From: JAUIAI01 sp049680625
Lineage (GTDB): Bacteria > Pseudomonadota > Gammaproteobacteria > Burkholderiales > Burkholderiaceae_E
Direction of reading: 5' to 3'
Assembly: GCA_049680625.1 (NCBI GenBank)
Contig: JBAUID010000171.1
Span: 1-24,053, forward strand
DNA: 24,053 nt
Below the pieces are notes generated by a model that did not search any database, was not told the origin of the DNA, and worked only from the letters and a program-made list of their open reading frames with translations. Below, piece after piece: positions 1 through 8,400 of the stretch; the first letter of the stretch is position 1, and each line of letters begins with the position of its first letter. A program made the translations under genes and the position numbers.

Positions 1-114
1 CCGACACCGACACCGACACCGACACCAACACCGACACCAACACCAACACCAACACCAACACCAACACCAACACCAACACCAACACCAACACCAACACCAA
101 CACCAACACCAACA
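1..114 (+). repeat. 6-bp tandem repeat (CCRACA)n encoding a (Pro-Thr)19 linker
   Basis: Nineteen consecutive 6-bp units, CCGACA changing to CCAACA, run in frame from base 1 and encode alternating Pro and Thr. The first units mix CCG and CCA; the last twelve or so are uniformly CCAACA, which points to recent expansion by slippage. The array probably extends upstream of the window. Such Pro-Thr stretches act as extended, protease-resistant spacers between adhesin domains. Confidence 0.95.
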
Positions 115-2079
115 CCGCCGGCTGCACCGCAGAGTGTTACGTCGGAAGGCCCTGATGACACGATTGGTGTTGCCGAGCGTTTGCCCGAGGCCAATGGTGG
201 TAACGTCGGTGAAACCGGAAATATCGACTTTATTGGTGGTGCTGGTAGTGCGGTTGCCGGTGCAACCGTAACCCTGGACTTGCAGCAGGGCGGAACGACG
301 GTTCTCGCGGCGCCGGTCACCACCACGGCGCTTGGTGATGGTTCATTTGTTGTCGGCGTACCTGCGGCAGATGCCCTTGCCCTGAACAGTGGCGTCTATA
401 CGCCGGTTGTTACCCAGACAACGGTTGATGGCACCAGCGTAGCCGCAACAATGGCCGACATCACTATCCTGCCAACCTCACCGAACTCTATAGCGGTCGA
501 AGGCGGCGGTGACACCGTTGTTACCCAGGCAGAAGGTGCTGACGGACTGGATATTTCGGGAAACACCGAGCCGGGCGCGACCGTGAATGTCGTGATGTGG
601 AATAGCAATTTTAGTACCCAGGTCGCAACTACAAGCGCAGTGGCCGATCCAACAACCGGGGCATTTACCGCAAATTTTGCGGCGCCTCTACCCGCTAACG
701 GTAGCTACGTGTTGCAGACCACCACGACAAATAATGGCCTGGTCAGTGACTTCCCGAACACCACAGGCATCACTATTGCAATGGATGTCAATGCAGGTGT
801 TAACGGTACCGCAGTCGGAGGCTCGGCAACCGTTGTCAATGGTGACACAGGGGCTGAAGTACTGATTGGTGACTACGGCGGCAATATTCGCAACGGAAGT
901 TTTGAGTTCTGGGATACCTCAGCCGGGGCTGTGCAATGGGTTGGCGCGTCTGGCGGCTTTACCGCAGTTGGTGCCACGACGGCAAACCTTGGCTGGACCA
1001 TCGCGCCGGGCACGGCGGCGCTGGACCCGGACAACGTGCCCGGTACGGAAACCGGCGGTACTCAAGACTACTTTAACCATTCCAGTGCAGCACCATTCCC
1101 CGGAAACCAGTTAGATCGGGTGGTCGAGTTCTCGACTGCAGCACCGATTGGCTCCGGCGTTCAGGACTGGGATACTGTGTCGAACAACTTTTATGCCGGC
1201 GGTGGCCTGACTCAGGACATCAACACCGTAGCCGGCGAGGTCTACACCTTAACGGTGACGGCTGATGCTGCTACCGGCAATGTGGGAGGTGCGAACTTCC
1301 AGGACACCATGATTCAAGTGACCTGGGACAGCAACATCATCGCGACCCGCGGGCCGGACGGCTTATGGACGGGCAGTAATGCGCCAACCGTCGATGCCAC
1401 CCCGGGAACAACAGTCGACTGGATCTTTACGTTACCGGCTGCGGCCACTGGCTCAACCGACTTGACGATTGCGGCTTACGATCGTCACGGTGATACCAAC
1501 GCCACTGGCGGTGATGAAGGTGACGCCCAGGGTGTGATTATTACCAATGTCTCGATGAGCAGCACCGGCGCTGACGGTGATGACACGATCAGCGGTGGTG
1601 CCGGCTCTGACCTGATTTATGGCCAGGGTGGTGCCGACACCTTGTACGGTGGTGCCTCGGGTGCAGCGGATACCGACGCGGATACCTTTGTCTATTCCAT
1701 GCAAATGGACAACGGTGCCGACGTCATCATGGACTTTGATTCAGCGAACGGTGATCGCGTTCAACTGACCGACGTGATTAACGCCGCCGGCGCAACCACG
1801 GCACAGGCTGATGGCACGTCGTCGGATGTTGACCTGGATTTCAATGATTTAATAGTCAACGGCACCCAGGAAATTACCGTGACAGATGATGGCAGCGGCA
1901 ATGTTCAGCTCGGGTTCTCGAATGCTGGCGGCAGCCTGGGTTCAGTGGTGTTGACCGGAGTGAGCTTTGGTGCTGGGGCGGGACAGTACGACAGCGTTGA
2001 CGATCTTTCCACCGGCATTGGCGGCACCGCCGACATCATCCTGCAAATGACTGGCGACGGTTTCCATACCGGACTGTAA
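1..2079 (+). CDS. RTX/Ig-like type I-secreted adhesin, C-terminal part (5' end outside window)
   Basis: The reading frame is already open at base 1, so the protein is cut at its N-terminus. The TTG at 181 is not a real start. In window codons the visible 692 residues are as follows. There is a (Pro-Thr)19 linker at 1-38. About 45-265 holds two Ig-like beta-sandwich repeats with PGATV-type strands. A jellyroll-like region beginning NGSFE near 298 is rich in Asp, Gly and aromatic residues. Two RTX nonapeptides (GGAGSDLIYGQGGADTLYGG) lie near 532-551. The last 120 residues are acidic and glycine-rich (ADTFVYS, DFDSANGDRVQL, NDLIV) and resemble the T1SS-143/VCA0849-type secretion target domain. 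No Cys is apparent. By family knowledge such proteins are exported through a type I ABC/MFP/TolC machine and act in surface attachment, with RTX repeats folding on extracellular calcium. The ligand is unknown. The final 120 residues and RTX repeats are convincing; the number of upstream repeats cannot be seen. Confidence 0.9.
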   Translation, partial: PTPTPTPTPTPTPTPTPTPTPTPTPTPTPTPTPTPTPTPPAAPQSVTSEGPDDTIGVAERLPEANGGNVGETGNIDFIGGAGSAVAGATVTLDLQQGGTTVLAAPVTTTALGDGSFVVGVPAADALALNSGVYTPVVTQTTVDGTSVAATMADITILPTSPNSIAVEGGGDTVVTQAEGADGLDISGNTEPGATVNVVMWNSNFSTQVATTSAVADPTTGAFTANFAAPLPANGSYVLQTTTTNNGLVSDFPNTTGITIAMDVNAGVNGTAVGGSATVVNGDTGAEVLIGDYGGNIRNGSFEFWDTSAGAVQWVGASGGFTAVGATTANLGWTIAPGTAALDPDNVPGTETGGTQDYFNHSSAAPFPGNQLDRVVEFSTAAPIGSGVQDWDTVSNNFYAGGGLTQDINTVAGEVYTLTVTADAATGNVGGANFQDTMIQVTWDSNIIATRGPDGLWTGSNAPTVDATPGTTVDWIFTLPAAATGSTDLTIAAYDRHGDTNATGGDEGDAQGVIITNVSMSSTGADGDDTISGGAGSDLIYGQGGADTLYGGASGAADTDADTFVYSMQMDNGADVIMDFDSANGDRVQLTDVINAAGATTAQADGTSSDVDLDFNDLIVNGTQEITVTDDGSGNVQLGFSNAGGSLGSVVLTGVSFGAGAGQYDSVDDLSTGIGGTADIILQMTGDGFHTGL

Positions 2080-2122
2080 ATCCAAGCGCGTTGTTGCTCT
2101 GCAAACCAGGGCAACAACCAAT

Positions 2123-2155
2123 AAAAAGCCCCGCCGAAACGACGGGGCTTTTTTA
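2123..2155. terminator. Bidirectional rho-independent terminator
   Basis: GCCCCGCCG and CGACGGGGC form a 9-bp stem with one C/A mismatch and an AAA loop. An A-run precedes it and a T-run of six follows it, so it can stop transcripts from either strand. It lies between the convergent adhesin (stop 2079) and the BMP gene (stop 2175), which is where a shared terminator is expected. Confidence 0.85.
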
Positions 2156-2174
2156 TGCGTGCTGCTTCACATAT

Positions 2175-3293
2175 TTATTTGCCCGGCACTTTACCCTGGA
2201 CCCCTTGAACATAGAAGGTTACGCCGTGTAGAAACTTGTCATCAGCTGACTGACCTTTTGCCAGTAACTCCTTGCCCGACTGGTCTTTGATTGGCCCGGT
2301 CCAGACCTTGAAGCTGCCATCTTTCAAGCCGGCTTTTACTTTTTCCACTTTGGCCTTGATATCAGCTGGCACAACATCAGCAATCGCAACGATATCGATT
2401 GCACCTTCGGCCACACCCCACCAGGAATTGCCGTTGTTTTTCCAGGTGCCGCTCAGCGCATCACCAACGGCCTTGGTGTAGTACGGCCCCCAGTTAATCA
2501 CCGCGGATGCCAGGTGGGCTTTTGGTCCGTAGGCTGTCATATCGCTGTCCCAGCCGAAGGCGTATTTACCGGCTTTTTGTGCGGTCTGCAATACTGCCGG
2601 CGAGTCGGTGTTCTGGAACAAAACGTCCGCGCCCTGATCCAGCAAGGATTGCGCCGCTTCACTTTCGCGTGGCGGGTCAAACCATTTATTCACCCAGACG
2701 ACGCGGGTGGTGACTTTGGGGTTCACCGACTGGGCGCCCATGGTGAACGAGTTGATGTTGCGAATCACTTCCGGAATCGGAATTGACCCCACTACCCCAA
2801 GCTCACCGGTCTTGCTCATTGCGCCAGCAATAATGCCGGCCATATACGCACCCTGGTAAGTGCGCGAGTCATAAGTCCGCATGTTCTTGCCCGACTTATA
2901 ACCAGTGGCATGTTCAAACCGAATGTTCGGAAACTCGCGACTGAGCTTTTGCATTGGCTGCATATAGCCAAAGGTTGTGCCAAAAATCATGTTGTTGCCC
3001 TGGCTGGCCAGGTCGCGCAATACCCGCTCGGCATCTGCTGATTCGGGGACGCTTTCAACAAATGATGACTTAAGCTTGTCACCAAATGCTTTGACGGCTG
3101 CTTTGCGCCCGTTGTCATGCGCAAAAGTCCAGCCACCGTCACCAACCGGGCCGACGTACACCCAGGCGGCTTTAATTTCTTTTTCCTCAGCCTGGGCCGG
3201 GGCTGCGTTAATCGCGATGGTGGCAATGGCGGCAATCATCATTGCTGTGGAGCCCAGCAACGCTGGCCATGGTCGGGTGAAGACGAGTTTCAT
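2175..3293 (-). CDS. BMP-family (Med/PnrA-like) ABC transporter substrate-binding protein
   Basis: A 372-residue periplasmic solute-binding protein. Residues 1-35 are a signal peptide (basic start, hydrophobic core, AQA before EEKE). The mature part has the BMP-family pattern WVYVGPVGDGGWTFAHDNGR near its start. Later segments include FGTTFGYMQPM, the central YQGAYMAGIIAGAMSKTGELG, and NTDSPAVLQTAQKAGKYAFGWDSD. BMP proteins of this type bind nucleosides or purine-like solutes and deliver them to an ABC permease; the ligand here is unknown. I chose the ATG at 3293 because AAGGAG lies 7 bases upstream and the signal peptide begins there. A longer frame from 3374 would run into the upstream gene. 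The gene is last in a three-gene minus-strand cluster, 70 bp after the Ldh2 gene. The cognate ATPase and permease genes are not in the window, so it is an orphan binding protein or works with components encoded elsewhere. Confidence 0.92.
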   Translation of the reverse strand: MKLVFTRPWPALLGSTAMMIAAIATIAINAAPAQAEEKEIKAAWVYVGPVGDGGWTFAHDNGRKAAVKAFGDKLKSSFVESVPESADAERVLRDLASQGNNMIFGTTFGYMQPMQKLSREFPNIRFEHATGYKSGKNMRTYDSRTYQGAYMAGIIAGAMSKTGELGVVGSIPIPEVIRNINSFTMGAQSVNPKVTTRVVWVNKWFDPPRESEAAQSLLDQGADVLFQNTDSPAVLQTAQKAGKYAFGWDSDMTAYGPKAHLASAVINWGPYYTKAVGDALSGTWKNNGNSWWGVAEGAIDIVAIADVVPADIKAKVEKVKAGLKDGSFKVWTGPIKDQSGKELLAKGQSADDKFLHGVTFYVQGVQGKVPGK

Positions 3294-3363
3294 CGGGGTT
3301 CTCCTTGAATCACAATCAATCGGTTTGCTGTTGCTAAACGTTTGGGGCGTCATTAAGACGCCA

Positions 3364-4461
3364 TTAAGGTGCAATCAGGTCAGACGGGTCAGCCACGGTC
3401 TTGCCACTATAGGCACTGATCTCCCGGGCGGCTTCGCTCAGTTCATCCATCGTGCCCTGGTCAACAGGCAGATGTTTGGCGCGCGCGGCCCGCATACGGC
3501 GCTCCGGATCACCCGGCAAAAGAATGCCGCCGAGCTCGCGGCCGATCTCATCCAGGCGCGCCGATTGAACCCAGTCAATAAACAGTTGGGTTTCCGATTC
3601 GAAGTTGTCCTGGGTGCCCAGGCGGGCCGGGTCAAACACGATGGACAACATGTTGTTCACAATGCCCAGCCCCTCGGGCAGGCTGGCCGGGTGGGTTGTG
3701 CGGCCGCCGGTCAAAGCCCCGCCAAGTAACTCGCAAACAATAGCCAGCGCGTGGCCTTTGTGGGCTGCAAAAGTACGAATCGCGCCTAACGGGTCGTCGT
3801 AGAGCACGCGGGGATCTGTCGTTGGGTTGCCGTCAGCATCAATTGTTGTACCTTCCGGAACGCCAACCCCTTTGTTAAGCGCAACCCGGGCTTTGCCATG
3901 AGCAATTGCGCTGGTTGCAAAGTCCAGCACCAGCGGGTCACCGTCACGGCGCGGGATGCCAACCGTAAACGGATTGGTCAGAAAGCGTGCTTCGCTGCCC
4001 CCGTGTGGCGCAACAACCGGCTTTTTGATCGTGGCATTTACAAAGTGAATAGACACCATGCCGGCATTGATTGCCTGTTCTGCCCAGTGTCCGATTCGTC
4101 CGATATGGTGGGCATTGCGCAGGCCAAGCAAGGCTACGCCGTGCTCTGATGCGCGCTGAATCGCCACATCCATCGCCTGTGTGCCGACGGACTGGCCCAT
4201 GCCCATGCCGCAGTCGGCAATAACCATCGGCCCGGTATCAACAGCCAGTTCAATCGTCTGATTCAGCTTCAGTTCACCGCCGAGAAACGACTTGACATAG
4301 CGGGGCACCAATCCGATGCCATGCGAGTCGTGGCCGGATAAATTGGCCAGTACCAGGTTTTGGGCCGTGATCTGCGCTTCACCGGCGTCGCTGCCGGCGG
4401 CCAGGAATAAGTTTTGCACCCACTGTTGGATGGCCGGGGTTGATATTTGATGTTCTTTCAT
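3364..4461 (-). CDS. Malate/L-lactate dehydrogenase-2 family NAD(P)H oxidoreductase
   Basis: 365 residues, the usual length for the Ldh2 family (YiaK, ComC, ureidoglycolate dehydrogenase AllD). This family reduces or oxidises 2-oxo/2-hydroxy acids with NAD(P) and has a fold unrelated to classical LDH. Diagnostic segments are HDSHGIGLVPRY at 44-55 (conserved His and Ser), NAHHIGRIGHWAE at 116-128 and NPFTVGIPR at 163-171. LDFATSAIAHGK at 179-190, GHALAIVCELLGGALTGG at 236-253 and LPGDPE at 315-320 complete the set. Its ATG overlaps the stop codon of the upstream FAH gene by 4 bp (4458-4461), so translation is likely coupled. Substrate cannot be read from sequence. Pairing with a fumarylpyruvate-hydrolase-like enzyme and a solute-binding protein suggests processing of an imported hydroxy- or oxo-acid. 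Confidence 0.92.
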   Translation of the reverse strand: MKEHQISTPAIQQWVQNLFLAAGSDAGEAQITAQNLVLANLSGHDSHGIGLVPRYVKSFLGGELKLNQTIELAVDTGPMVIADCGMGMGQSVGTQAMDVAIQRASEHGVALLGLRNAHHIGRIGHWAEQAINAGMVSIHFVNATIKKPVVAPHGGSEARFLTNPFTVGIPRRDGDPLVLDFATSAIAHGKARVALNKGVGVPEGTTIDADGNPTTDPRVLYDDPLGAIRTFAAHKGHALAIVCELLGGALTGGRTTHPASLPEGLGIVNNMLSIVFDPARLGTQDNFESETQLFIDWVQSARLDEIGRELGGILLPGDPERRMRAARAKHLPVDQGTMDELSEAAREISAYSGKTVADPSDLIAP

Positions 4462-5162
4462 AGCGATACAACCTTGACGGTTAACTCCCCAACCCCAGCT
4501 ACCGATCCGCGCAAAGTATCACCGGCTGAAACCGCGGCTACCCCTGCGGGGGTGCCGGTGAATATCAAGTCGCCGGGTTGTAAGGTCCAGTAACTGCTCA
4601 GGTGTTCGATAATTTCACCGATGTTCCAGATCAGCTCGGCGATGGTTGCGGCCTGGCGCTCTTTGCCGTTGACCTCCAGTGTTATTGCAGATTTTGTAAT
4701 GTCTTTGATGCTGTTGGCAGGCACCATGGACGAAATCGGGGCAGAGTAATCAAATGCCTTGCCAATTTCCCAGGGCCGTCCCAGTTTTTTTGCCTCAGCT
4801 TGTAAGTCGCGCCGGGTCATGTCCAGACCAACTGCGTAGCCGTAGATCAAGCCCATTGCGTCAGCGGCTTTGATGTTTTTCCCGCCTTTGGCCAGGCCAA
4901 CCACGAGTTCAATTTCGTGGTGTAGTTCAGACGTCCCAGGTGGGTAGGGCATTTCGCCGACCGCCCCGTCAGCCACCGGCAGGAGTGCATCAGCAGGTTT
5001 CATAAAGAAAAATGGCGGCTCGCGGCCGGTAAAACCCATCTCTTTCGCGTGTTCAACATAATTGCGGCCCACGCAGTACATGCGCCGGACAGGAAAGGTG
5101 GCAGCGGTGCCTTGCACGGCAATTGCCGTTACTTCGGGTACGGGGATGACCGTATCGGCCAT
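4458..5162 (-). CDS. FAH-family hydrolase, fumarylpyruvate hydrolase-like
   Basis: 234 residues, matching short FAH-fold hydrolases such as NagK fumarylpyruvate hydrolase and YcgM acylpyruvase, which cleave a C-C bond in 2,4-dioxo acids. The conserved core is complete: RMYCVGRNYVEHAKEMG at 27-43, FFMKPADAL at 52-60 and HHEIELVVGL at 81-90 with metal ligands Glu83 and Glu85. It continues with GLDMTRRDLQ at 112-121 (third ligand Asp114), WEIGKAFDYSAPI at 131-143, and PGDLIFTGTPAGV at 196-208. AGGAGA lies 6 bases before the ATG at 5162. First gene of the FAH-Ldh2-BMP cluster, with an inverted repeat about 27-47 bp upstream of the start. Fumarylpyruvate hydrolase is the best match, but no gentisate or salicylate ring-cleavage genes are adjacent, so the true substrate may be another acylpyruvate. 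Confidence 0.92.
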   Translation of the reverse strand: MADTVIPVPEVTAIAVQGTAATFPVRRMYCVGRNYVEHAKEMGFTGREPPFFFMKPADALLPVADGAVGEMPYPPGTSELHHEIELVVGLAKGGKNIKAADAMGLIYGYAVGLDMTRRDLQAEAKKLGRPWEIGKAFDYSAPISSMVPANSIKDITKSAITLEVNGKERQAATIAELIWNIGEIIEHLSSYWTLQPGDLIFTGTPAGVAAVSAGDTLRGSVAGVGELTVKVVSL

Positions 5163-5188
5163 GTAATTTCTCCTGACAAGTGATCGCG

Positions 5189-5209
5189 GATTAATGCCGT
5201 GAATTAATC
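5189..5209. promoter_or_regulatory. Inverted repeat, candidate operator upstream of the FAH gene
   Basis: GATTAAT and ATTAATC are perfect 7-bp inverted copies separated by 7 bases. The AT-rich symmetric site stands out in GC-rich surroundings and lies 27 bp before the FAH start codon, a position typical for a repressor or LysR/GntR-type operator. No regulator gene is nearby, so the binding protein is unknown. Confidence 0.35.
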
Positions 5210-5270
5210 GTCTAATAAATTTGGCTGAAAGAGCGCTTCGAACTGAGCGGCAAATGTAGCAAACAAAGCA

Positions 5271-5307
5271 TGCTGATGGGTGTTTGCACCAGTCGTTGCT
5301 GATGGGT
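5271..5307 (+). repeat. 11-bp direct repeat in the metH upstream region
   Basis: TGCTGATGGGT occurs twice, at 5271-5281 and 5297-5307, 26 bp start to start (about two and a half helical turns). It could be a pair of activator sites for metH or the divergent cluster, or chance. There is no coding explanation. Confidence 0.3.
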
Positions 5308-5452
5308 AGCCAACCGTCATCAATGCGGCGCGATATGGCGTAATGCGGTCGATGACATCACATTCCACCGGGATTCGTGAGGGATGCCCCGGTTTAGCGC
5401 GGGTTTGATTGTTACACTGGAGCATTCGCCACTGAGTAGACCAAAGACCAAT

Positions 5453-8400
5453 ATGAGCCCAGCTGAAATCCAACTTCGCCAGCTACTGACCGAGAAAATC
5501 CTGGTTCTCGACGGTGCCATGGGAACGATGATTCAGCAGGAAATGCTGACTGAAGCTGATTATCGTGGCAAACGTTTTGCCGACCATCCGAGCGATGTCA
5601 AAGGCAATAACGAGTTATTGTCCCTGACACAACCCGATGTCATTCGTAAGATTCACCTCGCCTATCTTCGGGCTGGTGCCGACTTTGTCGAGACCAATAC
5701 TTTTGGCGCCACCACGGTCGCCCAGGCCGACTACGGCCTTGCCCATGTGGCGTACGAACTGAATCGCGAGTCGGCCCGGCTGGCCCGGGCCGCCTGTGAT
5801 GAAGTGTCTACTGCGGAGCATCCGCGTTTCGTCGCCGGGGCGCTTGGTCCGCAGCCAAAAACCGCGTCTATCTCGCCCGATGTTAACGACCCGGCGGCAC
5901 GCAACATTACCTTCGACGAATTACACGATACCTACCTTGAGCAAGCCAATGGTTTGGTTGAGGGCGGAATTGACGTCTTTTTACTAGAGACCATATTCGA
6001 TACCCTGAATGCGCGTGCCGCATTGTTTGCCTTATCCGGCTTGAATGAACAGCGTCAGGCGAATGGCCTGGAAACCATACCGGTCATGATTTCGGGCACG
6101 GTAACTGACGCGTCGGGCCGGATATTGTCCGGGCAGACCGTGGAGGCTTTCTGGAATTCGGTGCGCCATGCGAAGCCAATCAGTATTGGTCTGAATTGTG
6201 CGCTCGGCGCGGCCCTGATGCGGCCTTATATCGAAGAGCTGTCAAAGATTGCGGACACTTTTGTGTGTGTCTATCCAAATGCCGGCTTGCCAAACCCGAT
6301 GTCGGATACCGGCTTTGATGAAACCCCGGCCGTTACCTCCGAGTTGCTCGGTGAGTTCGCACAGAGCGGTTTTGTGAATATTGCTGGTGGATGCTGCGGC
6401 ACGACTCCGGAGCATATCGCAGCCATTGCCGATGCAGTGGCAAAACAAAAGCCGCGCAAAGTCCCGACCCTGCCGGAAGGTGTGCTTCGTCTGAGCGGCC
6501 TGGAGCCGTTTAATATCGACTCGTCGTCCTTGTTTGTTAACGTTGGTGAGCGTACCAACGTAACCGGCTCCAAAGCGTTTGCCCGCTTAATTCTGAATGA
6601 AGATTACGACGAAGCCTTGAGCGTGGCCCGTCAGCAGGTAGAAAACGGTGCCCAGATTATCGACATCAACATGGACGAGGCGATGCTGGATTCAGTCGCC
6701 GCGATGACTCGGTTTCTGAATCTGATTGCGTCAGAGCCCGACATCGCCCGGGTGCCGGTGATGATCGACAGTTCAAAGTGGGCGGTGATCGAGGCTGGCC
6801 TGAAGTGCGTGCAGGGCAAGTCGATCGTGAACTCGATTTCAATGAAAGAGGGTGAGGCAGAATTTATTCGCCAGGCAGTCCTGTGCAAGCGTTATGGCGC
6901 GGCTGCGGTTGTCATGGCTTTTGACGAGCAAGGTCAGGCGGATACTTTTGCCCGTAAAACCGAGATCTGCGAGCGTGCTTACCGGCTGTTGGTCGACACG
7001 GTAGGCTTTGCGCCGGAAGACATTATTTTTGACCCCAATATTTTTGCCATCGCCACCGGCATTGAAGAGCACGACAACTATGCGGTGGACTTTATCGAAG
7101 CCTGCGGCTGGATCCGCGACAACCTGCCCCATGCCAAGACTTCGGGTGGGGTATCGAATGTGTCCTTCAGCTTCCGTGGTAACGAACCGGCCCGTGAAGC
7201 AATACATACCGCTTTCTTGTATCACGCGATTCAGCAAGGCCTGACCATGGGTATAGTGAACGCCGGCATGGTTGGTGTTTACGACCAGATTGATCCGCCA
7301 CTGCGTGAGCGCGTGGAAGACATTGTGCTCAATCGTGGCGTCACCTTACCGGCGGACGAGCCGGCTGACTCACCCGAGCGGGATAAAACCAGTACCGAAC
7401 GCATGATCGAGTTTGCCGGCACCTTGAAAGGTGGGGCGACAAAGCAGGAAGAGAATCTTGAATGGCGCGGTACGCCGGATAACCCGGCCCCGGTGTCTGA
7501 CCGACTGAGCTATGCCTTGATTCGCGGCATCACCAAGTTCATCGTCGAGGATACCGAAGAAGCCTGGCAGGAAATTTCAGCTCGTGATGGCCGGCCCATT
7601 GAAGTGATTGAAGGCCCGCTGATGGCCGGTATGAACGTGGTTGGCGACTTGTTCGGCGCTGGCAAAATGTTCCTGCCGCAGGTGGTGAAATCTGCCCGGG
7701 TGATGAAGCAGGCAGTTGCCCATTTAATCCCCTACATCGAAGAAGAGAAACTGCAAATTGCCGCCGCCGGCGGAGACGTCTCAAGCAAAGGCAAGGTGGT
7801 GATGGCTACCGTGAAAGGTGATGTGCACGACATCGGCAAGAACATCGTCACCGTTGTGCTGCAGTGTAATAATTTTGACGTCGTCAACATGGGGGTCATG
7901 GTGCCGTCCAGCGACATCCTGGCCAAGGCAATCGAAGAAGATGCCGACATCATCGGACTGTCCGGCCTGATTACACCATCACTGGAAGAAATGGCCCATG
8001 TCGCCCGCGAAATGGAGCGCAGCGACTATTTCCGTGAGCGCAAAACGCCGTTGCTTATTGGCGGGGCGACCACTTCACGGGTGCACACTGCGGTGAAAAT
8101 TGCACCTAACTTCTCCGGCCCCGTGATTCATGTGACCGATGCTTCCCGTTCGGTACCGGTTGTCCAGCATTTGATCTCGGACGAGGGCCGCGACGAATAC
8201 CTGCTGCAAATACAGCGTGACTACGACAAGGTTCGGGCCCAGCATGCCCGTAAGCAGGGTCCAAAACTGTCCACCCTGGTCGAGGCCCGGGCCAATGCCT
8301 CACCTATCGTCTGGAAGATGCCGGCAGATGACCATCCTGGTGAAGGCCCGCATCCGATGGTCGCGGTGAAGCCGCCGAAACCAAAATTCATCGGCCGCCG

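Larger units (their letters stand above)
5163..5452. promoter_or_regulatory. Divergent intergenic region between FAH cluster and metH
   Basis: This 290-bp gap must hold the promoters for the minus-strand FAH-Ldh2-BMP cluster and plus-strand metH. Visible structure is a perfect 7-bp inverted repeat at 5189-5209 and an 11-bp direct repeat TGCTGATGGGT at 5271-5281 and 5297-5307. I see no B12 box, no clear SAM or SAH riboswitch, no MetR-type TGAA-N5-TTCA site and no convincing sigma-70 promoter. Confidence 0.6.

Noticed and set aside
2977..3729. Plus-strand open frame of 250 codons
   Set aside because: Antisense across the BMP and Ldh2 genes and their junction, with no ribosome site or family features.
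5163..5452. Cobalamin or SAM/SAH riboswitch before metH (a GCCACTG string occurs at about 5428)
   Set aside because: No B12 box or other conserved riboswitch cores accompany it, and the string lies within 25 bases of the start codon. Treated as coincidence.
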